The translations under genes and the position numbers were made by a program. Shown here piece after piece: positions 11,301-21,349 of a stretch of 64,000 bases of DNA. Location of the stretch: assembly GCF_963678635.1 (NCBI RefSeq), contig NC_087066.1, positions 48,831,129-48,895,128 of the forward strand. Reading direction: 5' to 3'. Position 1 is the stretch's first letter; the number at the start of each line of letters is the position of its first letter. Source of the stretch: Symsagittifera roscoffensis. Its lineage: Eukaryota; Xenacoelomorpha; Acoela; Convolutidae. The notes below the pieces were generated by a model, which was not told the DNA's origin, did no database searches, and was given only the letters and a program-made list of their open reading frames with translations.

Positions 11301-14300
11301 TAGGAATAGAAACTACTCCTATAATCGAAATAGAAGTTATTCAAACAACCGAAACCAGAATTACCCGAACAATCGATCAAGGAATAACTCATATAATAGA
11401 TCGAACTATAACAGACCAAACAACAATTATCAAAATAGATCGCGAAATAATTCACAAAATCGACACTCAAGTTATAATAATCGTTATAGAAATTATTCCC
11501 AATCACCACACCGGAATAATAATAACTATAATAATTCTAATAATCGCCACAGAAGTAGTACACCTAAACATCAAAGACATATTAATCAAGTACAATCTAA
11601 TCCAGAAACAACATCAGACCCTCCAGGTATTGATGACACAGTAACTGATACGTTACAACTCAATCAAATAAACTGTACATCATCAGATTCAGAAAGTGAT
11701 ACTGAAAACACTCTTTCTATCAATATGATAAAAGTCGAAAATGACTATGAATCTGTCATATATGAACAACCTTTTTCATCACACATATATGAAAATCAAT
11801 CAGAATTTCTTCAAAATTATTACACTACACCCATAAATTCCACACCAACGACGCAAGAAACAAATGAGATTAACACTACAAATCAAACCAATAAAAATAT
11901 CAAAACAAAATGCTTGAATACAAACCACATTTATCAAAATATACAAAAAGAACAACCCAAAGAAAAAATTTGGACAATACCATTTCTCTTAGAAAGCCCA
12001 AGAAATAAAGAATTTCAACCACCAGACCTTGAAATAGATTTTTTAATTGATTCAGGAGCAGAATCAAACATAATAAACATCCCCACATGGAATGAAATAA
12101 AAACTTTACACCCAAAGCTAACACCTCTTGAAACCTCCAGTAAGTTAGCAACAGCACAAGGATCAACATTGATAAACTACGGAAAAATCCAATTATTTCT
12201 CCTCCCCACCAGAACAATGGAGCAAAGCAAAATTTTAAATAAGCCATTTAAACAAATATTCCATATCACTGATATTAAATATAATATCATTGGAATACCA
12301 TTTATTTCGAAGTATATACCAACAATTAACATACTAAATAGTAAAATATTAATCAAAGATAAATATACAAAAACAAAAGAAACATCCTTAACATTTTTTC
12401 AAAGATTAAATAAACAACCACCATTCTTTTCAAAATTCTACCCGATATTTAACCAACAAAGAAAACACCTAAAACCACTATCAGGAAATATCTATAATTT
12501 TTCAATCAAACAAGTTCACCAATATGATAAAGAACAAAACAAACAAAAATTTTATATGTCAGATTATGAATTCAAACCTATTCACAAATTTTTCAAAATC
12601 ACAATCTCATCCATAAAATATTTGAAAAATTCGAATTCAGATATCATTTCCTTACATGTCTATAACAACACACCTTACCAAGTAACATTACCTTTAGGAC
12701 TTTTAGGATATTGTGAAACCAACGCTACAATATCACCAATACACGAAAAAGCTTATCGCGTAAATAATATACTCCAATTACTAGATATTTGCCAATCTAC
12801 AATTCTTAATGAAGAATTATCTATAAATAATATAATAAGTAACGAAAACAGAAATACGGATTATTTCACAAAAACTCCATATTTCAAACCTACATTCAAC
12901 ATAAGTAACTACACAGAGGACCAACAGAAATTTTTAACAATGTTTAATTTCCAACATTCACAAATAACACAAGACAAATTCGAAAAGTTAGCCAAACAGC
13001 TAATTAAATATTCATCAGTCTATGCAACATCAAAATTCGATGTTGGAAAAATCAGTTCATCACTACATCTCCCGTTAAAACCAGACGCAGTTTTCAAAAA
13101 ACAGAGAGCAAGTAAAGTACCAATTCACTTACATGATAAAGTGAACAGATTACTCGATATTTTAGAAGAATACAACATTATATCACCAGTTAATAAAGAA
13201 GAACAACCAAAAGGGAACACATTTATCAACCCCGTTATCATTCTAGCTAAAGGAGAATCATTAAAAATCGTTCTCGATGCTAGATACCTCAATTCACTTA
13301 TAGATGAATCAAAATGTAATTGGCCCATTGAACCAATACAAGTTATTTTAACAAAAATAAACGGCAAATACTTTACAACCGCCGATATGAATAGTGCATA
13401 CAATCAAATGCCACTAGATGAACAATCACGACGTTTAACACAATTTGTTATCGGAAACCAACAATATGAATTCAACCGCTTATTCTATGGAATATCCATA
13501 GGACCAGCAGCATTTTCAGCTTTTATGAGCAAAATTTTTAGACCACTAATACTCAAGAAAAACGCAATCACCTATTTAGACGATGTTTTTATGCAATCAC
13601 AAACAAAAGACGAGATGTTCAATGTTTTAGAAAAATATCACCAAATACTTCAGAACGAAAATCTGAAGGCCGCCCCCGATAAATCACACTTCTTTTTGAC
13701 AAGAGTTAAATTCTTAGGACATAATATAGAAAGAAAAACAATCACTCCATTGAAATCACGCATTGACGCTATTCAAAAACTTCAACCACCAACAAATAAA
13801 AAGAAAATCCAAGAATTTCTTGGAATGTTAAACTTTTTAAGTAAATATGTTTATAAAATGCAATTATATCTACGACCATTTTATAACATCCTTAGACAAC
13901 AAAATAATTTTGAATGGAACACAGAACATCAAACACGATTTGAAGAAATAAAGAAACTTTTAACTGAACAAATTTCAAACACAATTCCAGATTCAAATCA
14001 ACCATTTTATGCAATGTGCGATGCTTCGAACTTTGGCATCGGTGCAGCACTATTACAATCACATAATGGTACAAATAAAATGAACCTCATATCAGCAAAT
14101 TCTCGATTATTCACTCAAGCAGAGCTACGACTCTCAACTCTAATGAGAGAATGTACAGCCATAATATATACACTGACAGAATATGAATTTCTGATACTTG
14201 GATCAAAACACCCCACAGTTTTATTCACAGACCATAAACCAATCATCTTTCTCTTTACACAAAAATCTAACCCAAACCACCGAGTTTACAGATTTCAACT

Positions 14301-16587
14301 AATTCTAATGAAATTTCCAAACTTACATATAGTTTGGACTGCAGGAAAAAATCTTGCATTACCAGACACCTTAAGTCGAAATACACCACCTGAATTACTT
14401 ACACGAAAAACAACAGTTGAAATACCCAAAAACATAAAATTCTACCTTGCAGAAAACGAAACATCACCCCGATTGGAATGCAAATATGCAGTAAAAACTG
14501 ATATTGAACAATCACAAATAAATAGTTTACAACATTTCCCACTTTATTTAGATTGTCAAAATAATCATTATGAAGTTGATCTACTTGGAACATCAACTTT
14601 CAAACCAATCCCATATTCTCAATGGATAAAAAATAACACCCAACAAAAACGAACAAAACAACACCCGCCTAAGAAAGACCATTTTCCACTAATTGAAAAA
14701 GAAGATTTAACTGATAAAATAAATTTATCAGGACCACAAACAAATGATTCAAAATACACAATAAATCAAGTTTTTGACCTTCACGACCCACTTGATACAA
14801 TACCCTTATCTAAATTCGAAATTGGAAACATTTTTCTCCCTCCAACAGATACGATTACAATTTCAACACTGAAACAATATCAAAATCTTGACCCGATAAT
14901 TAGACAACTAAAATCATGGCACAAATATAAAACTAAACCTGTCAAGGCAGATTCAACCATTCTAGGAAACAAAACACTCCTCCGATACTTTCGCAAATTT
15001 AACAACACAACAATTAACGAAAATACAGACCTTTTAGAGTATAACCTGAATGAATCTACAGTTCCCTGTCTCCCTTTAAGTATGATTCTTATAGCTTTTA
15101 ATATTTCACATACACAAAATATTAAAGGACACTCTGGATCAGAAAAAACATATTCAAATTTTATACAAAATTTTTACTTCCCAAATGCACCAATTTGGAT
15201 AAAAATACTATGCAATGATTGTATAGTATGTCAACTAAATAAACCTTACCCAAATCAAAAACAAATAGCACAAAAACAAGATTTTAAAGGACAAAGTTTG
15301 TACTTTAATCATCGTATCTCATTTGATACCAAAGGACCAATTTCACCCTCATCCGAAGGAAACTCCTACATTATGGTAATTGTTGACGCATTTACACATT
15401 ATGTAGCAATTAACCCAGTACCACATTGTAACGCTTATTACGCTTACACAACACTCTATGAACACTGGATAGCAAAATTCGGACTACCAGAAATTTTAGT
15501 TACAGACAACGGTACAGAATTCATAAATAATGAAATTATCACACTATGTCATTTATATAACATTAAACACAAACCACGTACATCTCATGCACCTTGGACA
15601 AACGGCTTAGTCGAAGGTATGAACCGTTCATTACAAGAATATCTTAGATGTATCATCAACGGAAATGATACAAGATATACCGAATGGTCAGCAGATGTAA
15701 AACTATTTCCCTTAGCATATAATTCACAAATCACGACAACTTTAGGAATGTCACCATATGAAATGGTTTTTAACCAAAAACCACGCAAACCAATAATGTT
15801 TACAGCAAACTCTCATAAAAACGCACAAGGTTATTGTCAACCAAATAAAGACTCAATTTGTTATAACCTACCATTACATACACACGATGAAGATCATTTT
15901 CATCACCCACAAATTCTTAAACTAGCCTCCGGTACACACACCGAATGGATTCTAAATAGAGATAAAAAACACAATGAAATTTATCAAAAAATAACAAAAA
16001 AGTTATTACAAAGACAAAACATTAATGAACAAATCAATTCACGTTTTACACCAGCCTCCGAATTAAAAATTGGAACATTTGTTTTAATACCTAATTTTAG
16101 TACTCAAAAAGGAATTTCTAAAAAATTACAACCCCTTCGAAAAGGACCATACCAAATAATTGCAAGACCCACTGATGTCACATATAAAATTACCGACTCA
16201 AACAAAAAAGAAATCGTTCAACATCGAAACAACCTATTACCTTATTACCCAAAAGAATACGCACTCCGCGAATTAACTCAATTATATTCTTTCACAGGAT
16301 TAAAAATCATTCAAAATGAACCACATCTGAAAAACACAGAACAAAATGATAACCCCACCGAAAATCAAAACACAAAACCAACCGCCACCAAAAACAATAC
16401 ACAAAACCATAAAGAATCCCCAAAACAAAGAAAAAATAAAAAAATGACCGAACAAATAATACCCCAAGAACAAATCGACAAATCAGAAAATAGAAAAACA
16501 ACAAGACTCCGAAATCAACCACGTAAAAACTATAAAATATTCATCCCCCAATCTAAAATTTTAAAGAAAGTGGAATTTCAAAAGTAA
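8365..16587 (+). CDS. gag-pol: Gag-Pol fusion polyprotein, Ty3/gypsy type (2740 aa)
   Basis: This is a single uninterrupted frame, so no frameshift or stop separates gag from pol. The N-terminal 580 residues are Asn/Gln/Thr-rich with two QPIQQQN repeats. A retrotransposon capsid domain (about 600-800) includes AAQKWFSVLPLEIKSNWKRF. A CX2CX4HX4C zinc knuckle (CNYCRRYGHSISEC) lies at about 841-854, followed by an RS/RN-rich basic tract (about 900-1075). Protease has LIDSGAES with Asp 1229. Reverse transcriptase has YLDD at 1737, RNase H has MCDASNFGIGAAL near 1884, and integrase has an HHCC region near 2250-2290. The DD35E Asp/Asp/Glu fall at 2321, 2381 and 2417, with a GPY-like module near 2595. 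All catalytic residues I can check are present, so the polyprotein looks intact. The start at 8365 is the first ATG of the frame. The fused form and the 580-residue N-terminal extension are unusual for the family. Confidence 0.95.
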   Translation: MSSTHTPGEESPDDDEIFPFIIDATTDRGQHIFCKNLLLNLFEPGISPCKTEFPDVKIKRQIIDHYLKDICNITQQYGIYSIEFTSPNHNNRKYTIQTDDLDLEFSKVFSEYIKSIQYHNSQRANSIFTNEVFAIIYSYISILENEIPITNVSPKETSKHLKVRHEITLLSSYLNIIKENFTKDDVSQHTKHDLQKILAWFIIDYFTHNIDLIAQARKNFRPQNSNDDTAITEQSDYVWDPEWSHPAFISFPQSISSQAIGTISYIRDYVRVIPLTIDATPLNYNTFLPDTQNNSLNSTVIHNENLNGTRNLTQQDIQTPSHFINEEIVHTTTTQQSISPIRPNLTTTRNTNPSQTQVTLQSTVKPSVAPKYSHMDYQTYRPMTIPSKTRKTFTRNNFTDHNYNYTHPSKTYNQPQRNFNQYTRSRNWDNPMTQPNSINFQTNPPQDHSENYPFFQQNKNKKQTSYQMDYLSSDDDFLQPDIFAPNTQEYRRQGIQRTRTNHRNFSPQPIDAQHQQPIQQQNLINTQSFQPIQQQNPMTAHSYQPSQMQNEIPLPYYLQQHEITRNQLSNFSQMPNAAESLQMTMNPYLMGGSSITSNKPLMVFTGTDPEYSVEDYLNAVTANLILNIGPEPINTPLHQNWIHRRTALIQTTLDGAAQKWFSVLPLEIKSNWKRFTQEFSKMFDSERNKQQQRVLCNEIRRLPNETIKQIAVRIETLVRKAYSLNTHDYKNTKMTEILMMTLTPQLRKIAIKKRASHPSSIREPDLDFRKLVDKLEQAEITMKLEETENLKLQYVNRIETTPTNINNIQESETDLVEKITEILNIYEKNPNFKGKPSFKKWCNYCRRYGHSISECRQKQQDNQNKPQKYKEPNKSFHQYMKKDQNLPNKTVYSNNSSGKPLPINTNYTRNQSPYNSSYRGRSPERRNTHNSSQNHYNRPNSRNNYSRSHSNTQRFVSRSNSQSRNNYYPNNQSRNSSYDRNRNYSYNRNRSYSNNRNQNYPNNRSRNNSYNRSNYNRPNNNYQNRSRNNSQNRHSSYNNRYRNYSQSPHRNNNNYNNSNNRHRSSTPKHQRHINQVQSNPETTSDPPGIDDTVTDTLQLNQINCTSSDSESDTENTLSINMIKVENDYESVIYEQPFSSHIYENQSEFLQNYYTTPINSTPTTQETNEINTTNQTNKNIKTKCLNTNHIYQNIQKEQPKEKIWTIPFLLESPRNKEFQPPDLEIDFLIDSGAESNIINIPTWNEIKTLHPKLTPLETSSKLATAQGSTLINYGKIQLFLLPTRTMEQSKILNKPFKQIFHITDIKYNIIGIPFISKYIPTINILNSKILIKDKYTKTKETSLTFFQRLNKQPPFFSKFYPIFNQQRKHLKPLSGNIYNFSIKQVHQYDKEQNKQKFYMSDYEFKPIHKFFKITISSIKYLKNSNSDIISLHVYNNTPYQVTLPLGLLGYCETNATISPIHEKAYRVNNILQLLDICQSTILNEELSINNIISNENRNTDYFTKTPYFKPTFNISNYTEDQQKFLTMFNFQHSQITQDKFEKLAKQLIKYSSVYATSKFDVGKISSSLHLPLKPDAVFKKQRASKVPIHLHDKVNRLLDILEEYNIISPVNKEEQPKGNTFINPVIILAKGESLKIVLDARYLNSLIDESKCNWPIEPIQVILTKINGKYFTTADMNSAYNQMPLDEQSRRLTQFVIGNQQYEFNRLFYGISIGPAAFSAFMSKIFRPLILKKNAITYLDDVFMQSQTKDEMFNVLEKYHQILQNENLKAAPDKSHFFLTRVKFLGHNIERKTITPLKSRIDAIQKLQPPTNKKKIQEFLGMLNFLSKYVYKMQLYLRPFYNILRQQNNFEWNTEHQTRFEEIKKLLTEQISNTIPDSNQPFYAMCDASNFGIGAALLQSHNGTNKMNLISANSRLFTQAELRLSTLMRECTAIIYTLTEYEFLILGSKHPTVLFTDHKPIIFLFTQKSNPNHRVYRFQLILMKFPNLHIVWTAGKNLALPDTLSRNTPPELLTRKTTVEIPKNIKFYLAENETSPRLECKYAVKTDIEQSQINSLQHFPLYLDCQNNHYEVDLLGTSTFKPIPYSQWIKNNTQQKRTKQHPPKKDHFPLIEKEDLTDKINLSGPQTNDSKYTINQVFDLHDPLDTIPLSKFEIGNIFLPPTDTITISTLKQYQNLDPIIRQLKSWHKYKTKPVKADSTILGNKTLLRYFRKFNNTTINENTDLLEYNLNESTVPCLPLSMILIAFNISHTQNIKGHSGSEKTYSNFIQNFYFPNAPIWIKILCNDCIVCQLNKPYPNQKQIAQKQDFKGQSLYFNHRISFDTKGPISPSSEGNSYIMVIVDAFTHYVAINPVPHCNAYYAYTTLYEHWIAKFGLPEILVTDNGTEFINNEIITLCHLYNIKHKPRTSHAPWTNGLVEGMNRSLQEYLRCIINGNDTRYTEWSADVKLFPLAYNSQITTTLGMSPYEMVFNQKPRKPIMFTANSHKNAQGYCQPNKDSICYNLPLHTHDEDHFHHPQILKLASGTHTEWILNRDKKHNEIYQKITKKLLQRQNINEQINSRFTPASELKIGTFVLIPNFSTQKGISKKLQPLRKGPYQIIARPTDVTYKITDSNKKEIVQHRNNLLPYYPKEYALRELTQLYSFTGLKIIQNEPHLKNTEQNDNPTENQNTKPTATKNNTQNHKESPKQRKNKKMTEQIIPQEQIDKSENRKTTRLRNQPRKNYKIFIPQSKILKKVEFQK
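8386..8387 (+). promoter_or_regulatory. Candidate splice donor CAG/GTGAAG at the gag start
   Basis: CAG/GTGAAG lies at the end of the 155-aa ORF and just after the gag ATG. From the 155-aa frame it leaves two bases of a codon (AG). Two downstream AG sites, before 17432 and before 17603, are phase-compatible and would join that frame to the hydrophobic 62-aa frame or to the ATG-less 377-codon frame. It is a prediction from consensus and phase only. Confidence 0.4.
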
Positions 16588-17185
16588 TTTTAACATTATA
16601 CTTCACAATCTTGAAACCTCCGAAACATTTTCCATTTACATTTTTCAAAATAACATGCTGACAAGTACGCAATAATTCTAGTTCAAAATAGACCAATAGG
16701 ATTCATCCAATCCGTCACTTTCTCTAACTCAAACTAAGACCAATTAGACGAATCATATAGAACTCCAGGCAAATCTATAACTATAACTTTACGACCTCCA
16801 GGTCAAAAATAAGCAAACCACTCCAACTTGACAACTAAAATAAATATCACCATAATACCGTACCCCTCCCTTATCTAATAACCCAAAGATCAACAATATT
16901 TCCCCAACTCAGACCACGAATACCCCCAAAACAAATTTGTTAACTTAGCCTAAAGTAACAAAATGAACATTTCAATTAGCCTAAAGTATAAAAATCTCAC
17001 CATACCCCGGATCATTTGACAAACAAAAATAAAGAAAAAGACGACCTCCCGATCACCATGAAAATTGCCCCCAACAATTTTTTACAAAACTCAACCCACT
17101 TGTCAAAAAACTAATAAATAATCCGACCACACTTGAAAATCGCCTCAAACAGCAAAAAATATTCGACCAAGAGATCATTTCTTAA
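16588..17185 (+). other. Gap between pol and downstream ORFs of element 1
   Basis: About 600 bases have no convincing ORF. Short repeated words occur (TTAGCCTAAAGTA near 16945 and 16977; GACCTCC repeats). It separates gag-pol from the downstream genes, as expected if those are made from spliced RNA. Confidence 0.6.
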
Positions 17186-17434
17186 ATGCTCTTCTCTCAA
17201 TCAGTTACTCAAATACTCATAAATCTTAAACATTTTTTTACAATACTTGAAACCTTTATAATATTTCTTTTTGATATACTTGAATCTTTTCTAATAATCC
17301 TAATCATTTTTTGTAACATTTTTTTATTTTCTACACTATATTCGAACTATTTCTCCAACTTTCCAAAACCCTTGATTATATCCACAGGTACGATTCATAT
17401 AACTTGTCTAAATGATACGAACAATTTTCAGTAG
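17186..17434 (+). CDS. Small hydrophobic ORF 1 of element 1 (82 aa)
   Basis: ATG-initiated, with a long hydrophobic core (residues about 10-55, rich in Phe, Ile and Leu) that would form one or two transmembrane segments, then a short polar tail. No family is recognised. Its last 23 bases overlap the next hydrophobic ORF. The DNA here is T-rich, unlike the A/C-rich rest of the coding strand. It could therefore encode a membrane protein, or be a polypyrimidine region in front of splice acceptors that only looks hydrophobic when translated. Small membrane proteins of this kind occur in several viruses, but nothing here proves expression. Confidence 0.35.
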   Translation: MLFSQSVTQILINLKHFFTILETFIIFLFDILESFLIILIIFCNIFLFSTLYSNYFSNFPKPLIISTGTIHITCLNDTNNFQ

Positions 17435-17600
17435 AACTGATATTTTTTTATTGTTTGTAATTTTCATAACATTTTTATCATCCCTCATTTTGACAATATG
17501 CAAATGTATAAAGAAAGCAATCATCACATTTGCCCTAGCAACAATTTTTCTAATTATTTTTTTGGAAGAATATTATAATAAACATAAACCTTCCCACTAA
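17412..17600 (+). CDS. Small hydrophobic ORF 2 of element 1 (62 aa)
   Basis: ATG at 17412 opens a frame with two predicted membrane helices (IFLLFVIFITFLSSLIL and AIITFALATIFLIIFL) separated by a Cys-Lys loop (CKCIKK). It ends at TAA 17598-17600 and lies in the same frame as the following 377-codon ORF, so only that stop separates them. An AG acceptor before 17432 (ATTTTCAG/TAGAAC) sits inside it and is phase-compatible with the donor at 8386. If used, the basic 155-aa ORF would gain a C-terminal membrane anchor. Function unknown. Confidence 0.35.
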   Translation: MIRTIFSRTDIFLLFVIFITFLSSLILTICKCIKKAIITFALATIFLIIFLEEYYNKHKPSH

Positions 17601-18734
17601 AGTAACAATTCAAAAATCCATCAAAAATTGCTACCCAACAAGTCACAGAATCAGTCTTCACCGACATCATCCCAAGATAACCCAACACCACCTTCAACTA
17701 CTCAAAATCCTCAAACATCTACACGAATTTCTTTTCAAGACAATCCATACACTTTTGAAGAACGACATGCTCGTTTATCAGAACCACTAGAACCAGTTCA
17801 ACGACAAGCACCTCTAAGCGAACCAACATATAACCTATACCCAACACTACCACAAGAACTAAGTAGAATAAGAAATCCTAGTCAAAACCAAAATACAGTC
17901 AAAATAAATAGACAAATTATACATCCTCGACGAAACAGAAATTTTCAAACTCCCCGAGTTCATTTTGATATACCTCAATCCCCATCACAAAACACTCCAG
18001 AAAACCCCATTGGTATATTACCAGAAACCCCTACGCTTCTTTCACAACGTAGCACCTCAAGCCTACCATCAGATTACTTAGGTTCAACACCAACATCTGA
18101 ACAAATACGTGAAAATCCCTTTAACCCCCCAAACCAGGCATCACGACTACCATATTGGACAACACATTCATTTACACAAGGTGAATTAAATTTAGTCAAT
18201 AATCCAATAGATATTTCTACGGATACAACAACATCCTCATCACTACCAGAAACATTATCACTACCATCAACACCATCAATAAGCCAGATTTCACCACCAC
18301 CTTTTAACTTAAATTTTCCAAATAATCTCGACGCCAGATATCGAGAACAATCATCAATAAATATTCCTTTAAGATTAGATTGGAATACATTTACAGCACC
18401 TCCACCATTATTTGGACAACATCAAGAAAGTAACCGCCTTCATAACTGGGCACTTAATAGATTACAATATCGCCAAGATATTCACAACGATATCCGTGAT
18501 CACAATATTCAAATACTCCAACAAAACAGTTTACAATTAAAGTTTGAAATCACAGTTAAGTTAAACAATATTACCCAACATCCCTACCCATTAAACCCAC
18601 CTAACATAACAGCTCAATCACTACCACCACCGTTTATAACTACTGAAGTAATATACAAATACGACAGATATACCAAAAACACAATTGGCTACATTACATT
18701 TTATAATCCATACTCAGGATTATCATACACATGA
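17601..18734 (+). CDS. Pro/Ser/Gln/Asn-rich ORF without ATG (377 codons), element 1
   Basis: The frame is open from 17601 to TGA 18732-18734 and contains no ATG, so a normal start requires splicing to an upstream exon. An AG before 17603 is phase-compatible with the donor at 8386. The first 270 residues are low-complexity Pro/Ser/Thr/Gln/Asn. The last 100 are more globular (LQLKFEITVKLNNITQHPYP, EVIYKYDRYTKNTIGYITFY). No known domain was recognised. Its stop overlaps the env-like ATG as ATGA, suggesting coupled expression. An unspliced alternative would be continuation through the single TAA from the hydrophobic 62-aa ORF. Confidence 0.55.
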   Translation, partial: SNNSKIHQKLLPNKSQNQSSPTSSQDNPTPPSTTQNPQTSTRISFQDNPYTFEERHARLSEPLEPVQRQAPLSEPTYNLYPTLPQELSRIRNPSQNQNTVKINRQIIHPRRNRNFQTPRVHFDIPQSPSQNTPENPIGILPETPTLLSQRSTSSLPSDYLGSTPTSEQIRENPFNPPNQASRLPYWTTHSFTQGELNLVNNPIDISTDTTTSSSLPETLSLPSTPSISQISPPPFNLNFPNNLDARYREQSSINIPLRLDWNTFTAPPPLFGQHQESNRLHNWALNRLQYRQDIHNDIRDHNIQILQQNSLQLKFEITVKLNNITQHPYPLNPPNITAQSLPPPFITTEVIYKYDRYTKNTIGYITFYNPYSGLSYT

Positions 18735-21349
18735 ATATTCTAAAATTATTAATTTTTCTCCAACTCCTTTTTCTAGTAATCTCAAATCAAAACATAAACC
18801 CTTCCCCTCGTACAGGACCACAAGATTTATTAGTAACACATTACGATTGTGAAGAAAATGAACAAAAAACACTACACAAATATGCAATAAATCAAGTATC
18901 ACAATGTAAAACAGAACCACAAGCTATAGAAACCACAAATGTAATAGCAACACTCTATTCAAAAGCCCGAGCAACAACAGTTACAGGTTATAAATTCACA
19001 GCAACATTTTCCGAAAAGAAAGTACATTGTTCACAAGTCTCGAACGGAAACAAAAACCGACTTGACCATGAATCATTCTATCAGAGTAATATAGAACGTC
19101 TTTTACATCTCAATCCCGACGATTGTAAAAATGAATAACTTAGACTAAACATCACACAAAATAAAAACTCCGAAAGAAAGTTAGTTAACTTTCAAGTTTT
19201 TTCAGACTCTGTACATCAATCACAACTTGAAAGACACCAAGGACATATAAAACTAGACGAAAAATACCCATATAACGGCGCACACGGACGATTAACCTAT
19301 GACCTACACGATAAACATTGGATACCACACATTGGTATAAATAACCCATCAAACTGCAAAGCAGACACAAAAAATAAAGGATACCAAGAAATAATGTTTT
19401 TCGATTGGAAAATACAACTCGAAAAAATACAACTAACACGAGATTTATCAGATAATACAATGATCTATCAAGGAATCCGATTACCTTGTAAAAATGATCA
19501 AGGTTATTGCGACCCTACAACGAGAACACAAGCAACAATTGTTTGGTTCCCCGAAGATACATGTACAACATTTCAAGTAGCAAGAATACACGCTCGTATG
19601 ATAAAATTTCACGAAAAATACTTTATACAATCAATTCCATATGAACAAGTACATCCATCACGAAAACAAAGTACTAATTTTAGAAACATACACAATATAG
19701 AAAATAAATTGACACGTTTTCAAATATATCAAGAAACAGAACTTGCATGTAAATACAGGAATCCACTTCACAGAACACAATACTCTGAAATATTAGTTGA
19801 ATACGAAAAAAGATTCGACATGACCACTGGAAAAATAAAACTTGACCCATATGCCACAGGTCATCCTCCAAACGAAGGAACATCCTATATACCAGTTAAT
19901 TTTGAAAAAAGCAACGGACAACCTGGTGGACATCTAAAACCCCATGACACCAGAAGCACACGCTTACAAGAATTATCACTAATGAATACTACATATTTCG
20001 GTAATATCCACTATGATATTCATTTAGATATGAAACTAGATTATACAATTAGCCGAATTTTTCAAGAAATGTCACTCTCCGAATTAGAAACACTACACCA
20101 ACTATGCGAATTAGAACGAACACAAATATTACAATCACTTGCACTAGCAGTATTAAAAATACCCTATGCAGGATACTTATTATCTGGAAATAGATCAAAT
20201 TTTTTAGACTATGAAGGAAACATCTTATGGTTTTATACTTGTACTAAAAAAGTATCACCACTATACGTTTTTGAAGATAAACGATGTTATAAAAGAATCC
20301 CTATCTTTTATAAGAATAAAGTACATTTCGTGGATACACTTTCACGAAGAACCTATTTCTGGGATACCGCAGTCCCATGTGGATCAGAAAACAGCCACAA
20401 TGTAGTACAACTAAACCCTGATGAAAATAAATATTATCTTCTCACTCCATATCCCACATTAATGCAATCACTCAAAAAATTTTCACCAGAAAGCATTCGC
20501 GCTATTGCTCGAAACCCAAATATAGACTTACAATCAATAGGAATCTATTCAAAATCAGATATTCAACATCACATTAGAACACAACAATTCCAAGAATTAT
20601 TAACACAAATGGACACTATACAAAGACAATCAATAGATCAAAATTTACGCAAACTTGCAGAAACCGCAGGATTTGCCGATATCTACACGCAAGACTATAG
20701 CGGATATTTTAAAGACATTAAAGATTATATATATCTAAACGGTGAAAAATACCGTCCCCAAGATATATCACCAATTAACATTTTTAGCTTTGTTACACTC
20801 AAAAATGAGATCCTCGATTTTCTAGGATGGCCCTACTACATCTTAGAAAAATTGACTATTTTATACGCAATGTTTAACTTTATTGGATTTCTTTTCTCAC
20901 TTTTAAAAGGAATCTACAACACATGTGCTATACACACACAAGTAAACAGACAAGCAAGCGTAGCACGCATACTCTTTGCAGGATTTTTTGGAATCTTTTC
21001 TACATCTATAAACAAAATTCTTTTAGACGCACAAATAAAAGAATATAACACAAAAATAGCAACACGACAAAATACATACGACGAAGAACATAACAATGTA
21101 GACATAACGCCAACGGCACCACAATTACCACCCCTACCAAATAACCATCCACTATCCCTAGTCCCACGAAATTTTCGAAATTTAGCCATCACACATAATC
21201 CAAATTTTCGACTCACCACATCACAAAGTCCCATCCAACATATAATGACACACCAGTCACAAGATCATAATACTTATGAACAAATTATTGAACAACCCCA
21301 TACCACCGCTTTTCAGTCTCAAAATAATCATTTTTTTAGCCCACGATGA
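18731..21349 (+). CDS. env: Env-like glycoprotein frame, interrupted by one in-frame TAA
   Basis: ATG at 18731 begins a signal peptide (NILKLLIFLQLLFLVIS). The ectodomain has an early YDC motif, several cysteines (SNCKA, LPCKN, GYCDP, DTC) and a VW motif. A transmembrane region near 20825-20920 (ILYAMFNFIGFLFSLL) follows, with a hydrophobic GFFGIFSTSI segment and a tail of over 100 residues. TAA at 19136-19138 interrupts the frame after 135 codons; the next 85 codons to the next ATG (19394) and the remaining 651 are open in the same frame. As it stands this is a broken or recoded gene. The YDC/GYC/VW pattern recalls glycoproteins shared by jingchuvirus-like viruses and invertebrate LTR elements; that assignment is tentative. 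It overlaps both neighbours by ATGA. Confidence 0.7.

Noticed and set aside
9668-16522. Several minus-strand ORFs opposite gag-pol of element 1
   Set aside because: Antisense shadows of the A-rich gag-pol frame, rich in Phe/Val/Leu without motifs.
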